64,000 nt of DNA from assembly GCF_030506285.1 (NCBI RefSeq), contig NZ_CP119422.1, positions 2,542,001 to 2,606,000 of the forward strand, read 5' to 3'. The notes beneath the pieces are model-generated. The model made no database searches. It was not told where the DNA came from and saw only the letters and a list, made by a program, of their open reading frames with translations. Below, piece after piece: positions 24,680 to 34,289 of this stretch (position 1 is the stretch's first letter; every line of letters begins with the position of its first letter). Source of the DNA: Catalinimonas niigatensis. Its GTDB lineage: Bacteria > Bacteroidota > Bacteroidia > Cytophagales > Cyclobacteriaceae. Both the position numbers and the translations under genes were made by a program.

Positions 24680-24904
24680 ATGCATGAAATGAAAGAAACT
24701 AATTTGAAAGGAGTAGTTGAACAGCTTAAAGCTGACATTGATCAAGTATCAATGCAAACTAAAGGACTAAAAAATGGTGAAAGATTTAAGTCTGTTAGAA
24801 AGCTTAGCGACTTACGCAATATCTTGACTAAGATAGAAGAGATAAATCGTTCAGTAGATAACCTTATTGAATTGCAACATCAGAAACGGAACAATCAGGC
24901 CTAG
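24680..24904 (+). CDS. Small hypothetical helical protein
   Basis: A 74-residue protein predicted to be a helical, coiled-coil-like chain (LKGVVEQLKADIDQVSMQTK; ILTKIEEINRSVDNLIEL). No family was recognised. It has a TAACTTTG promoter element 37 bp upstream and good coding bias for a short gene. An in-frame ATG at 24689 is an alternative start. Confidence 0.6.
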   Translation: MHEMKETNLKGVVEQLKADIDQVSMQTKGLKNGERFKSVRKLSDLRNILTKIEEINRSVDNLIELQHQKRNNQA

Positions 24905-25078
24905 CTTTTTCTTCACCCATTTACATTAAGGTCTACTTGTGCTGCATGAGTTTTCTTCTCATAGCAGTGTAATTTTTGTACTCTTATTGTTTACACGGTT
25001 TTATGCTCACACAAAAACTGTATATTGTTGTATCCACAACCGGCCCTTAAATACAACATAATACTATCTGATACCAAA

Positions 25079-26370
25079 TCCTCAAAACAAACTACTCGTA
25101 GAAAATTTGTAAAAAACTCCTTATCAACTTTAGCAACAATTAGTATACTGCCCCGACATGTCATAGAAGGAGTGGGGTATATAGCACCAAGCGATAAGTT
25201 CAATCTTGCCTATATCGGTACTGGCAGACAGGGACGAGGCACTCTTCTTGGCAAATTCATTGAAATTCCTACAGTTCAGATTGTAGCAGGCAGCTAGTGA
25301 TGTAGACCAACTAAAATTAGCTGATTTCAAACAAAAAGTATCTTCCTACTATAGCACTTAGAAAGCACAAAATGACTATCAAAGTGTGGATACTTTCAGT
25401 GACTTCCGAGAAATGATCAGTCGTACAGACATAGACAGAGTGATCATTGTTACTCCTGATCATTGGCACGCTCTGGCTTCTATTGGCTCTGCCGATGCCA
25501 AAAAACATGTATACTGTGAGAAGCCATTATCACTTACTGTTGCTGAGGAAAGGGTCACAAGCGGCTCGCAAAAATAACATCGTATTTAAAATAGGCAGCA
25601 TGCAGCGTTCGTGGCCAGATTTTCACCAAGCTGCAGAGTTGGTTATCAATGGTTATATAGGTGAAATCAACAAAGTAGTAGTAAGTGTAGGTGGGCCTCC
25701 CGATGCCTGTGAGCAAGCTGGTGAAACTGTACCTGATGCTTTGGACTGGGATATGTGGTAGGGCACTACGCCTGAGCGAAGTTACAGTTCTTTCTTTGCA
25801 CCTCCCATTGACTGGGATGGTTGGCCCCGCTGGAGATACTGTAAGCACGATGGCGGCGGCATGATGACCGACTGGGGAGCTCATCTGTTTGATATTGCTC
25901 AGTGGGCATTGGATATGGATCAATCAGGACCAGTAGAAATCATTCCTCCGGATGGAAAAAATGCAGAAACGCTTACTTATGTCTATGCTAATGGTATTCC
26001 TATGACCAGGGAAGACTTCGGAAAGGGCAACGCTGTACGATTTATTGGATCGGAAGGTACTATTGAAGTTAGCCGTAGTTTTTTAAACATGCCAGAAAAC
26101 CTCAAGTACCAATCCATTGACCTCAATGATAACCATTTATATCGCAGTATAGACCATTATCGGGACTGGCTCAACTGCATCAAGACAGGAGAAAAGCCTA
26201 TTTGTGATGTTGAGATAGGGCATTGTACTGCATCAATCTGTAATATAGGCAATATTGCTTATGAGTTAAGTCGTCCATTAAAGTAGGACCCCAAAAAAGA
26301 AGCTTTTGAGGGCGATAAAGAAGCGAATAATATGCGTTCGCGCGAAATCCGTAAGCCCTGGAAAGTCTAA
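25079..26370 (+). pseudogene. Gfo/Idh/MocA-family oxidoreductase, multiply broken
   Basis: A full-length oxidoreductase can be followed through several frames. The start has a Tat-type signal (TTRRKFVKNSLSTLATISIL), then the Rossmann start LAYIGTGRQGRGT, then a stop at 25295-25297 and a shift. The next block, DVDQLKLADFKQKV, meets an in-frame TAG, then continues DTFSDFREMI to the EKPLS motif (YCEKPLSLTV). A shift follows, then ARKNNIVFKIGSMQRS, another TAG at 25759 where the family has Leu (DMWxGTTPERSY), and the last part with MTDWGAHLFDIAQW and the C-terminus. At least two frameshifts and three stops make it non-functional. Confidence 0.88.
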
Positions 26371-26412
26371 GATATCTGTTGGACAGGCTGTAGGATTATA
26401 GCCTGTTCTGTT

Positions 26413-27168
26413 TTATTGCATAGATTGCTCACTCTTGAAGTCATTATAGCATTGATTGATAGCCAAAATCACCTGATATTCGTTTGGCTGATCAACAAAG
26501 ACTTCCTTCATCCGACAATACATCATAAATTCCTCCAGTTTTTCTTCCCGTAAGCCAGTTACTTTTCTTACTAACTCATGATTGTATTTTTGTGCAACTG
26601 CATTGGCCTGACGGGAAGTAGCAATTTTCTCACGAGCTTCCCTTTCATAGCGCGCCCTTTTACTCAATTTGTCAGCAATGAAAGAGACTGGACTAAGAGG
26701 AGAAGCTTTTACTTCCTTGCGTGGGCCATAGTAAGAGCCAGGAATGGCAATCTGTTTTTCTTCAGGTAAATCATCCATGGCTAATACTGCTTTTTTAAAA
26801 GCATACTCGTCTTTGAAAGCAAATATAGTTACTTCCTCAAGCGCATAGGTTTGCTCTCCAAGCCTGATTTTCAGATCGTAATTATCGGTAGTCGCTGTAT
26901 CACCAAAATATAAATATTGAGGCTCATGCGCGACAGTAGAAAGAACCAAGGTATCTTTTTTGGGAAAACGAATAAAGAAAAAGCCTTCCTCATCACTTAC
27001 TACACCTTTTCCGCTATCAACAATGGAAATGGTGGCAAAAGGAATCGCTTGATTTTCAGCATCAACAATTGTTCCTGATAGCCGGATGGTTGTATCCTTC
27101 CCTTGTTGGGCCAACAACGTCAAAGGGCTAAAAAGTACAAAAAGAATCAGGAGAAATATATATTTCAT
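26413..27168 (-). CDS. CarboxypepD_reg-like domain exported protein
   Basis: A 251-residue exported protein. ATG 27168 gives a signal peptide (KYIFLLILFVLFSPLTLLAQ). Residues about 28-115 are a CarboxypepD_reg-like domain (IRLSGTIVDAENQAIPFATI, GVVSDEEGFFFIRFPKKDTL), the beta-sandwich that usually fronts TonB-dependent receptors. Here no barrel follows; the rest is a charged helical domain (YEREAREKIATSRQANAVAQ). This stand-alone type is common in Bacteroidota, function unknown. Confidence 0.75.
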   Translation of the reverse strand: MKYIFLLILFVLFSPLTLLAQQGKDTTIRLSGTIVDAENQAIPFATISIVDSGKGVVSDEEGFFFIRFPKKDTLVLSTVAHEPQYLYFGDTATTDNYDLKIRLGEQTYALEEVTIFAFKDEYAFKKAVLAMDDLPEEKQIAIPGSYYGPRKEVKASPLSPVSFIADKLSKRARYEREAREKIATSRQANAVAQKYNHELVRKVTGLREEKLEEFMMYCRMKEVFVDQPNEYQVILAINQCYNDFKSEQSMQ

Positions 27169-27826
27169 GGTATTAGCATCTATAATGATCTTTTCTTTTA
27201 ATCTTATCAGGCTGAACAATTATGTAATGAACAGAAGAGCTGTAAAAATAATGCAAAGTTGGCAATTTGTGATGGATTAACAACAATGGTTCCGATCAAA
27301 AATTACTTTTGCACAGGCAAACTTGTTCCCGCTTTAGCATGACTTTTTCCACCCTTTACCATTGTTAAAATTTTACTGCGCTCCTGTAAAACAAACCAAT
27401 CTTTTAAGAAGATATCTATCATTTTACTGCACTGCCAATAATATCCAAACGCTCTTATTGACTTCCTTGTACAAAATGGGATCAAATTTAATATGTTTTA
27501 TTCTGTTTCACCGATGTAAACCCTTCTCGTTACATGCTGATAATTGTTCCATTACTACCAAGTGGTGCTGGGTAGCGGAAAAGGATCAGTAGTTTTTTGT
27601 AATAATGCTGGGACACTGACAATACCCCGAAAACTATTAACCAACTCTGAAGCAGGTAAAAAAACACATTAATGTCATGTTAAACTGTTTTAATAGGTAA
27701 TATTTTCACTTTACTACCTTGATATTCTCACACATCTGCCAATCTGTCACTACTCAACCAGTTGGCATAAGCATTGATGAATTCACTATGAATGTGAAAT
27801 TAATAAAACCGAATCAATAAGATATT
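27169..27826. other. Long intergenic region upstream of dnaK
   Basis: About 660 bp without a supported gene. Open frames here are short and on both strands with no family resemblance. The dnaK promoter must lie in its right part, but no confident TAnnTTTG or CIRCE-type inverted repeat was found. Confidence 0.4.
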
Positions 27827-29764
27827 ATGGGAAAAGTTATAGGAATAGACTTAGGAACAACAAACTCCTGCGTCGCTGTCATGGAGGGTAACGAACCTGT
27901 AGTTATCCCCAACAGTGAAGGCGGAAGAACGACGCCCTCTGTGGTGGCGTTTTTAGATAATGGCAACGGTGAGAGAAAAGTGGGTAGCCCTGCTAAACGT
28001 CAGGCAATCACTAATCCTAAACATACTATCAGCTCTGTGAAGAGGTTTATGGGTAAAAAATTCTCTGAAGTTACTTCAGAGATGAAGAATGTCTCTTACG
28101 AACTGGAAAAAGGGAGCAATGACACAGTTCGCGTGAAAATAGGCGATCGTTTGTATACTCCGCAGGAGCTTTCAGCAATGATCCTGCAAAAAATGAAGTC
28201 TACTGCTGAAGACTATCTGGGCACAACCATCACTGATGCAGTAGTTACTGTACCTGCTTACTTTAATGACGCTGAGCGTCAGGCTACTAAAGAAGCCGGG
28301 CAGATCGCCGGTCTCAATGTAAAAAGAATTATCAATGAGCCTACTGCTGCAGCACTGGCTTATGGTCTGGATAAGAAAAATAAAGACATGACCATCGCGG
28401 TCTATGATCTGGGCGGTGGTACATTTGACGTTTCAGTTCTTGAGTTAGGTGATGGCGTATTTGAAGTAAAATCTACCAATGGTGATGTACACTTGGGTGG
28501 TGACGACTTTGACTCAAAAATCATTGATTGGCTGGCAGAAGAATTCAAAAAAGATGAAGGTATTGATTTAAGAAAAGATCCTATGGCTCTTCAGCGTCTC
28601 AAAGAAGCTGCTGAAAAGGCAAAGATTGAACTTTCCAGTGCTACCAGTACTGAGATCAACCTGCCTTATATTATGCCGGTAGATGGGATACCCAAACACC
28701 TAGTAAGAACGCTGAGTCGTGCTAAGTTTGAGCAGTTAATTGACGATTTGGTACGCAGGACCATGGAGCCTTGCCGCAAAGCACTGGAAGATGCAGGCAT
28801 GTCTCCTTCTGAGGTGACTGAAGTAATTCTGGTAGGAGGTTCTACCCGTGTTCCCAAAATCCAGGAAGAAGTAGAAAAATTCTTTGGCAAAAAACCTTCT
28901 AAAGGTGTAAATCCAGATGAAGTAGTAGCTGTTGGCGCTGCCATTCAAGGCGGTGTATTCTCCGGCGATGTAAAAGATGTACTTCTCTTGGACGTAACTC
29001 CGCTTTCATTAGGTATCGAAACAATGGGTGGTGTGTCTACCAAGTTGATTGAAGCTAATACTACGATTCCTTCCAAGAAATCTGAAGTATTCTCAACAGC
29101 TTCTGACAATCAGCCTTCGGTAGAGATACATGTACTGCAAGGAGAGCGTCCGATGGCCAATCAGAATCGTACCATTGGTAGATTCCATCTGGATGGTATT
29201 CCGCCTGCACCAAGAGGTGTACCTCAGATTGAAGTTACTTTTGACATAGATGCTAATGGTATCCTGAATGTATCTGCCAAAGATAAAGGAACTGGCAAGG
29301 AGCAAAAAATTAGAATTGAAGCTTCTTCCGGACTTACTGAGGAAGAGATAGAAAAGATGCGTAAAGAAGCTGAAGCAAATGCTGACTCTGATAAGCTGGA
29401 AAGAGAGAAAGTAGAAAAGATAAACTCTGCCGACTCACTTATTTTTCAAACAGAAAAGCAGCTGAAAGAATACGGCGACAAGCTTTCCGAAGGGAACAAG
29501 AAACCTATAGAGGAAGCTTTGGCGGAACTGAAAGATGCACATAGTAAGCAAGACTTGGAGGCTATTGATGCTGCCATGAATAAGTTGAACACAGCTTGGC
29601 AGAATGCTTCTCAGGAAATGTATCAGGCTGCTGGTGCTGAGCAAGCCGCCGGTGCTCCGGGTGCTGAAGGCCCACAAGGTAATGCTGGTGGTGGCCCTGC
29701 AAATGCTGATAGTGACGTTTCTGATGTAGAATACGAAGAAGTAGATGATAAAGACAAGAAGTAA
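27827..29764 (+). CDS. dnaK: Molecular chaperone DnaK (Hsp70)
   Basis: A 645-residue DnaK. ATPase signatures [16 protein letters not shown] (5-20), [20 protein letters not shown] and [20 protein letters not shown] are complete. The substrate-binding domain has [17 protein letters not shown], and the C-terminus ends in the acidic [13 protein letters not shown] tail. It is monocistronic here: no dnaJ or grpE is adjacent, and a strong terminator follows. Confidence 0.98.
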   Translation: MGKVIGIDLGTTNSCVAVMEGNEPVVIPNSEGGRTTPSVVAFLDNGNGERKVGSPAKRQAITNPKHTISSVKRFMGKKFSEVTSEMKNVSYELEKGSNDTVRVKIGDRLYTPQELSAMILQKMKSTAEDYLGTTITDAVVTVPAYFNDAERQATKEAGQIAGLNVKRIINEPTAAALAYGLDKKNKDMTIAVYDLGGGTFDVSVLELGDGVFEVKSTNGDVHLGGDDFDSKIIDWLAEEFKKDEGIDLRKDPMALQRLKEAAEKAKIELSSATSTEINLPYIMPVDGIPKHLVRTLSRAKFEQLIDDLVRRTMEPCRKALEDAGMSPSEVTEVILVGGSTRVPKIQEEVEKFFGKKPSKGVNPDEVVAVGAAIQGGVFSGDVKDVLLLDVTPLSLGIETMGGVSTKLIEANTTIPSKKSEVFSTASDNQPSVEIHVLQGERPMANQNRTIGRFHLDGIPPAPRGVPQIEVTFDIDANGILNVSAKDKGTGKEQKIRIEASSGLTEEEIEKMRKEAEANADSDKLEREKVEKINSADSLIFQTEKQLKEYGDKLSEGNKKPIEEALAELKDAHSKQDLEAIDAAMNKLNTAWQNASQEMYQAAGAEQAAGAPGAEGPQGNAGGGPANADSDVSDVEYEEVDDKDKK

Positions 29765-29790
29765 TTTAAGCTTCATTAGTCATATATTAA

Positions 29791-29817
29791 AAGCCCTGTA
29801 AAAGCAGGGCTTTTTTT
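29791..29817 (+). terminator. Terminator of dnaK
   Basis: Perfect 8-bp stem AAGCCCTG/CAGGGCTT (29791-29798 and 29805-29812), 6-nt loop and a T7 run, 26 bp after the dnaK stop. Confidence 0.9.
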
Positions 29818-29883
29818 ATTCGAGCATATTTTTTTAATATCAGGTAATTCTATTTCATAAGTTATTTTTTCAAACCTTATACC

Positions 29884-30417
29884 ATGAACTATTGTAGTAA
29901 CTGCGGTAGTAATCAGCTGGTTTTTGAAATTCCTGAAGGAGACAACCGGGCCCGGTACATGTGCCAGCAGTGTAATACTATTCATTATCAGAACCCTAAA
30001 CTGGTAGTAGGCTGTCTGCCTGTATACGAGGACAAGATATTAATTTGTCGCAGAGCAATTGCTCCCTGTTATGGACTTTGGAATCTGCCGGCGGGTTATC
30101 TTGAAAATGAAGAAACTGTGGAAGAAGGTGCTATCCGTGAAACCTGGGAAGAAGCCAATACGCAGGTAGAAGTCATCAAACTTCACTGCATTTACAACCT
30201 TCCTCACATCAATCAGGTATACTTGCATTTCCTGGCAAAATTGAAAAATCCTTATTTTTCTTGTGGAAGTGAAAGTCTTGAGGTAAAACTATTTGAGGAA
30301 AAAGATATCCCCTGGAACCATCTGGCTTTTAGCTCAAGCAAGTTTGCCTTGAAAAAGTATATTCAATTTAAAGAAAACTTTCCAGGAGTACATATTGGTA
30401 CTTTTAATGAACTTTAA
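29884..30417 (+). CDS. Nudix hydrolase with zinc ribbon
   Basis: A 177-residue Nudix protein. An N-terminal zinc ribbon has Cys pairs C4-C7 and C27-C30 ([22 protein letters not shown]). The Nudix box starts at G71: [20 protein letters not shown] followed by AN, matching Gx5Ex7REUxEExGU with Asn in place of the final Gly-flanking residue. The combination resembles ADP-ribose or NADH pyrophosphatase-type enzymes, but the NudC-specific motif is not seen. Substrate unknown. Confidence 0.88.
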   Translation: MNYCSNCGSNQLVFEIPEGDNRARYMCQQCNTIHYQNPKLVVGCLPVYEDKILICRRAIAPCYGLWNLPAGYLENEETVEEGAIRETWEEANTQVEVIKLHCIYNLPHINQVYLHFLAKLKNPYFSCGSESLEVKLFEEKDIPWNHLAFSSSKFALKKYIQFKENFPGVHIGTFNEL

Positions 30418-30854
30418 AGCTAAAGTTTTCGTCTTGGCCCCTCAGCTTTCTTATTTCAGTATTTTAACTCTTCTTATAATAGATAAATTCTTTTATTAAT
30501 CTAGCCATTCCATAAACTACTCTGCTTGTTTGAGTAATTATCACTAGCAAAAAGGATAAATCTTTTAAATAAAATAAAAATTACACCATTTGGTACCTGT
30601 TTTTGTCAATGTAACATTTGCGTTGATTCCTATTCAAAAAAGAATGTGACTATGCCTAGTTTTACCATATAGTCAAACTAACGAATAAGAGTGCTTGAGC
30701 CATAGGTTGATGCTCTCATAAACTTTTGCAAGTGCATGGCTAGTATAACAAAGCTTACAATTGACTTGAAATAGCACAACACTATATTGCTTTAGCAATA
30801 ATTTTTTAAAGTTTAATACGATTGAAGGGTAAAGCACAGTCATAATTTTTTCTT
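30418..30854. other. AT-rich intergenic region upstream of hybrid kinase
   Basis: About 440 bp without a supported gene or a clear hairpin. It should hold the hybrid kinase promoter. Confidence 0.35.
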
Positions 30855-33386
30855 ATGAGCATGATTTTGTTAATTATTATAAGATATCTGGATACCTGTC
30901 TAAAGTTTATAGGCGCTCCATTTGTAAATAGCATTTTCTCCAGCAAGCAGATCGCCAATACCAGCCTGTATAATGTTTTTCCCCGTTATAGTTTTCTGAT
31001 AAATATTGTACCTAAAGTCTTGAATAACTGGTTTTACTTTTCTTTTCCAATAGGTATTAATTATCTGATGGGAGGTGATAAAAAACTAAGGGAAATCAAT
31101 ACTTTCTTCTTTCTCTTGCCTGCATTTATGGCTTTGCTTGGACTAATGTATATAGCAGAAATTCATACTTCAGCAATTAACCTATCTATTATAGAAGTTG
31201 TTTTTTCCATTGTGTTAGTAGCAGCAATAGGTTTCAAACTTATTCCAAAACTTATCCATAAAACAACTTCTGACAAACTGAAAGCGATCAATAAAAAGCT
31301 GAAGAATGAAGTTCAGGAGAGGGAGAAAGCTGAAAAGAGCCTGAAGGAACACAAAGAAAACTTAGAACATCTTGTTCAGCAAAGAACGCTTGATCTGGAA
31401 AACACTGCCAGTAAGCTTCAAAAAGAAATCAATGAGCATAAAGAAGCACAGGCTCAGATAAGCCTTCAGGCCTCGCTCTTAGAACAGGTAGACAGTGCTA
31501 TTGTCGCCACTGACTTGCACTACAACATCATTTATTGGAATCAGTGTGCACAAAAGCTATTCGGATGGAAAAGTAGCGAAGTGCTTGGAAAGCCTGCACT
31601 GGAAGTAATGATCCGGAAAGAGCACCGAAGAGCTGGAAAACGTTTTCTTGAAAAGCTAGGCAAAAGAAAAGCATGGTCAGGTGACTTTACAATCCCTCAT
31701 ATCTCAGGACGTAAAATCCCGGTTGAACTCAGTTGCTCTGCCCTTATGGATGCGCATGGCAAGCAGATCGGTTTTACTTGTGTTGCCGTAGACATTACGG
31801 ATCATGTCAGATTTGAGCGTAAGTTGCAACGTGAAAAAGAAAAAGCAGTAAGGCAAGCCCATGCCAAACAGGACTTTCTGGCAACCATGAGCCACGAAAT
31901 ACGCACCCCTTTGAATGTTATCATTGGCATGACCAGGCTCTTAAATGATGCTAATCCTAGCAAAAGTCAGCACGAGTATTTAAAAAACCTGGAGTTTTCT
32001 GCCAATCATCTGCTCACCATCATCAATGATGTTCTTGATCTTGCTAAAATTGATGCAGGTAAAATTAAGCTTGAGAAAATCAGTTTTGATGTACACAGTG
32101 TCATTGGGGGAGTAAAAAATGCTTTTTCAACCCGTGCTGAAGAAAAAAACATTGATCTAAGGTTAGACATAGACAAAACCCTGCCTCATCGCCTCTTGGG
32201 GGATCAGGTAAGGCTAACCCAGGTATTGAACAATCTGGTAAGTAATGCCCTGAAATTTACCAATGAAGGTTTTGTCACAATCAGAGTCCGTGTTTTAGAG
32301 ACAAAACATAGTAAAGTCAAGCTATTGTTTGAAGTAAGTGATAGTGGAATTGGTATACACGAAGATAAGTTGGGGCAAATATTTGAGAATTTTACCCAGG
32401 CGCAGGAAGATACAACTCGCAAATATGGTGGTACAGGCCTTGGACTGACTATTTGCAAAAAACTTGTAGATCTACAGAAAGGCAAAATTATTGTAAAAAG
32501 TAAAGAAGAGATCGGTAGTACTTTCAGCTTTGATCTTGAATATGAACTGGATCACTCAGAACCGATTGAGCCTGAAAATAACTACGAGATCCAATATACA
32601 TTGCAGGATATACGTCTGCTGCTGGTAGATGACAATCATGCTAATCGGATAGTCGCCTCTAATTTTCTGAGCAAAATGGGAGTACGGGTAGACTTTGCTG
32701 AAAATGGTGAGCAAGCGGTGCATATCGTTCAAAATCAAGAGTTTGATATCGTGCTGATGGATCTTCAGATGCCCATTATGGATGGTTATGAAGCTACCCA
32801 AGCCATCAGGAAATTAGGAGATACCTATAAAGATCTACCAATTATTGCCCTTACCGCTGATGTTGTATCCGATGTACGCCAAAAAGTATTTGACTCAGGT
32901 ATGAATGATTATCTTTCAAAGCCATTCAAGCCGGAACAACTGAATACAACCATTGCCAAAAACCTCAAGCTGGAAGTCAACTCAGCATCCTGGAGGCAAT
33001 CTTCTGCTGAACAAGACCACCTCATGACGCTTTGTCAGATATTGGATGAGTATAGCGATGACAGAAAGTTCGTTATAACCTTACTAGAATCTTTGAAAAA
33101 CAGTTTTCAACAGCTTTCTTACCAGATCAATGAAACAGCTGAGCAGCGGGATTTATATTCACTTCACAGGATCATCCATAAGCTCCAGCCTTCTATAAAA
33201 ATGGTGGAAAATGAGGATTTGTATCTAAAATTAAACACACTCAAAGAAATAATTTCCAAAGAAGAGATCAACGATACTGAAATTCGTCTGCTCTTGGATG
33301 AGATCCACAATACCTCTAATGAGTCTGTTCATTATCTGGATCAGTTGTACAAAAAAGTCCAGAACCAGGATATGAATTTCATCTAA
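30855..33386 (+). CDS. Membrane hybrid histidine kinase (PAS-HisKA-HATPase-REC-Hpt)
   Basis: An 843-residue sensor. Two membrane segments lie at about 84-102 and 108-130, followed by a coiled coil (135-200), a PAS domain (205-325), HisKA with the phospho-His H347 in MSHEIRTPLNVIIGMTRLL, a HATPase with complete N and G boxes (VLNNLVSNALKFTNEG; DSGIGI; YGGTGLGLTICKKLV), a receiver with D636 (IVLMDLQMPIMDGYEA), and a C-terminal Hpt-like region with H775 (IIHKLQPSIKMV). All phosphorelay steps seem present in one chain. There is no obvious output regulator next door, so the signal probably leaves through an unlinked regulator. Confidence 0.92.
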   Translation: MSMILLIIIRYLDTCLKFIGAPFVNSIFSSKQIANTSLYNVFPRYSFLINIVPKVLNNWFYFSFPIGINYLMGGDKKLREINTFFFLLPAFMALLGLMYIAEIHTSAINLSIIEVVFSIVLVAAIGFKLIPKLIHKTTSDKLKAINKKLKNEVQEREKAEKSLKEHKENLEHLVQQRTLDLENTASKLQKEINEHKEAQAQISLQASLLEQVDSAIVATDLHYNIIYWNQCAQKLFGWKSSEVLGKPALEVMIRKEHRRAGKRFLEKLGKRKAWSGDFTIPHISGRKIPVELSCSALMDAHGKQIGFTCVAVDITDHVRFERKLQREKEKAVRQAHAKQDFLATMSHEIRTPLNVIIGMTRLLNDANPSKSQHEYLKNLEFSANHLLTIINDVLDLAKIDAGKIKLEKISFDVHSVIGGVKNAFSTRAEEKNIDLRLDIDKTLPHRLLGDQVRLTQVLNNLVSNALKFTNEGFVTIRVRVLETKHSKVKLLFEVSDSGIGIHEDKLGQIFENFTQAQEDTTRKYGGTGLGLTICKKLVDLQKGKIIVKSKEEIGSTFSFDLEYELDHSEPIEPENNYEIQYTLQDIRLLLVDDNHANRIVASNFLSKMGVRVDFAENGEQAVHIVQNQEFDIVLMDLQMPIMDGYEATQAIRKLGDTYKDLPIIALTADVVSDVRQKVFDSGMNDYLSKPFKPEQLNTTIAKNLKLEVNSASWRQSSAEQDHLMTLCQILDEYSDDRKFVITLLESLKNSFQQLSYQINETAEQRDLYSLHRIIHKLQPSIKMVENEDLYLKLNTLKEIISKEEINDTEIRLLLDEIHNTSNESVHYLDQLYKKVQNQDMNFI

Positions 33387-33451
33387 AGCCAAAAGCTTGA
33401 TGCTTTCATGCTAATTTCGTTAGTTGTATGTAAAATAACACAACAAACGAA

Positions 33452-34255
33452 ATGAGACTAATCAATTTATTATGCTGCCTTAGTGTCTGCATTTACTTTT
33501 CCTGTGACTCGCAAACCGGAGAGAAAATGTCAGAAGTAAATACTGCCGGTCTGGCTGAGACCAATCCTGCAGCCGAAGGTTTCAATAGCGCAGCTTCTGA
33601 CCCTGAAGCCATTGAGATTGCTGATGAAGTAATGGAGGCTATGGGAGGACGTGCTGCCTGGGACAATACCCGTTATCTCCGCTGGACATTCTTTGGTCGC
33701 CGCACCCTTTTGTGGGATAAGCAAACAGGTGATGTACGCATCGATGTGCCTGCTGATTCTGCTATTTACCTGATCAATGTGAATGAGGATAATGGACAGG
33801 TGATGATGAGAGGGGAAGAGATTACGAACCCGGATTCTCTGGCTAAATACGTAGAGCAAGGCAAAAAAATGTGGGTTAACGATAGTTATTGGTTAGTGAT
33901 GCCTTATAAGCTCAAAGATAGCGGAGTAACTCTGGCTTATGCAGGAGAAGATACGATGCAGACAGGTGATATGGCAGATGTGCTGGAGCTACGCTTTGAA
34001 AATGTGGGTTTTACACCACAAAATAAATACCGAGTGTACGTGGACAAAAATGACCGTCTGATCAAACAGTGGGCCTATTATAGCGAGGCATCCCTGGATT
34101 CCCCCAACTTCATCACGCCCTGGGCAGATTATCAGGAATATGATGGCATCAAGCTTTCGGGCAATAGAGGCGACAGAGGGCTGAGCGACATAGGCGTATT
34201 TGACTCTATTCCTCGCCAAGACGCTTTCACATTAAATCCTTTCAGCTTTAACTAA
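33452..34255 (+). CDS. Lipoprotein with LolA/outer-membrane-sorting-like fold
   Basis: A 267-residue lipoprotein (lipobox IYFSC near residue 18). The mature part starts with a flexible acidic stretch, then EVMEAMGGRAAWDNTRYLRW, a pattern seen in Bacteroidota exported proteins resembling the LolA/LppX fold. Motifs MWVNDSYWLVMPYKLKDSGV and FITPWADYQEYDGIKL continue the repeat of beta hairpins. The specific role is unknown. A convergent terminator follows at 34265-34289. Confidence 0.65.
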   Translation: MRLINLLCCLSVCIYFSCDSQTGEKMSEVNTAGLAETNPAAEGFNSAASDPEAIEIADEVMEAMGGRAAWDNTRYLRWTFFGRRTLLWDKQTGDVRIDVPADSAIYLINVNEDNGQVMMRGEEITNPDSLAKYVEQGKKMWVNDSYWLVMPYKLKDSGVTLAYAGEDTMQTGDMADVLELRFENVGFTPQNKYRVYVDKNDRLIKQWAYYSEASLDSPNFITPWADYQEYDGIKLSGNRGDRGLSDIGVFDSIPRQDAFTLNPFSFN

Positions 34256-34264
34256 TAAAAAGAA

Positions 34265-34289
34265 AAACGCACTGACTTACAGTGCGTTT
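34265..34289. terminator. Bidirectional terminator containing a stop codon in its loop
   Basis: Arms AAACGCACTG (34265-34274) and CAGTGCGTTT (34280-34289) form a perfect 10-bp stem. The 5-nt loop contains the TAA of the minus-strand kinase fusion gene. On the minus strand the T run (complement of 34258-34267) is strong; the plus strand has a weaker one. Confidence 0.88.

Noticed and set aside
25447-25761. Separate genes in the 25.0-26.3 kb segments
   Set aside because: They join end to end into one Gfo/Idh/MocA protein broken by frameshifts and stops, so they are pieces of a pseudogene.
27303-27592. Genes in the long region upstream of dnaK
   Set aside because: Frames overlap on opposite strands, with no recognisable domain or promoter support.
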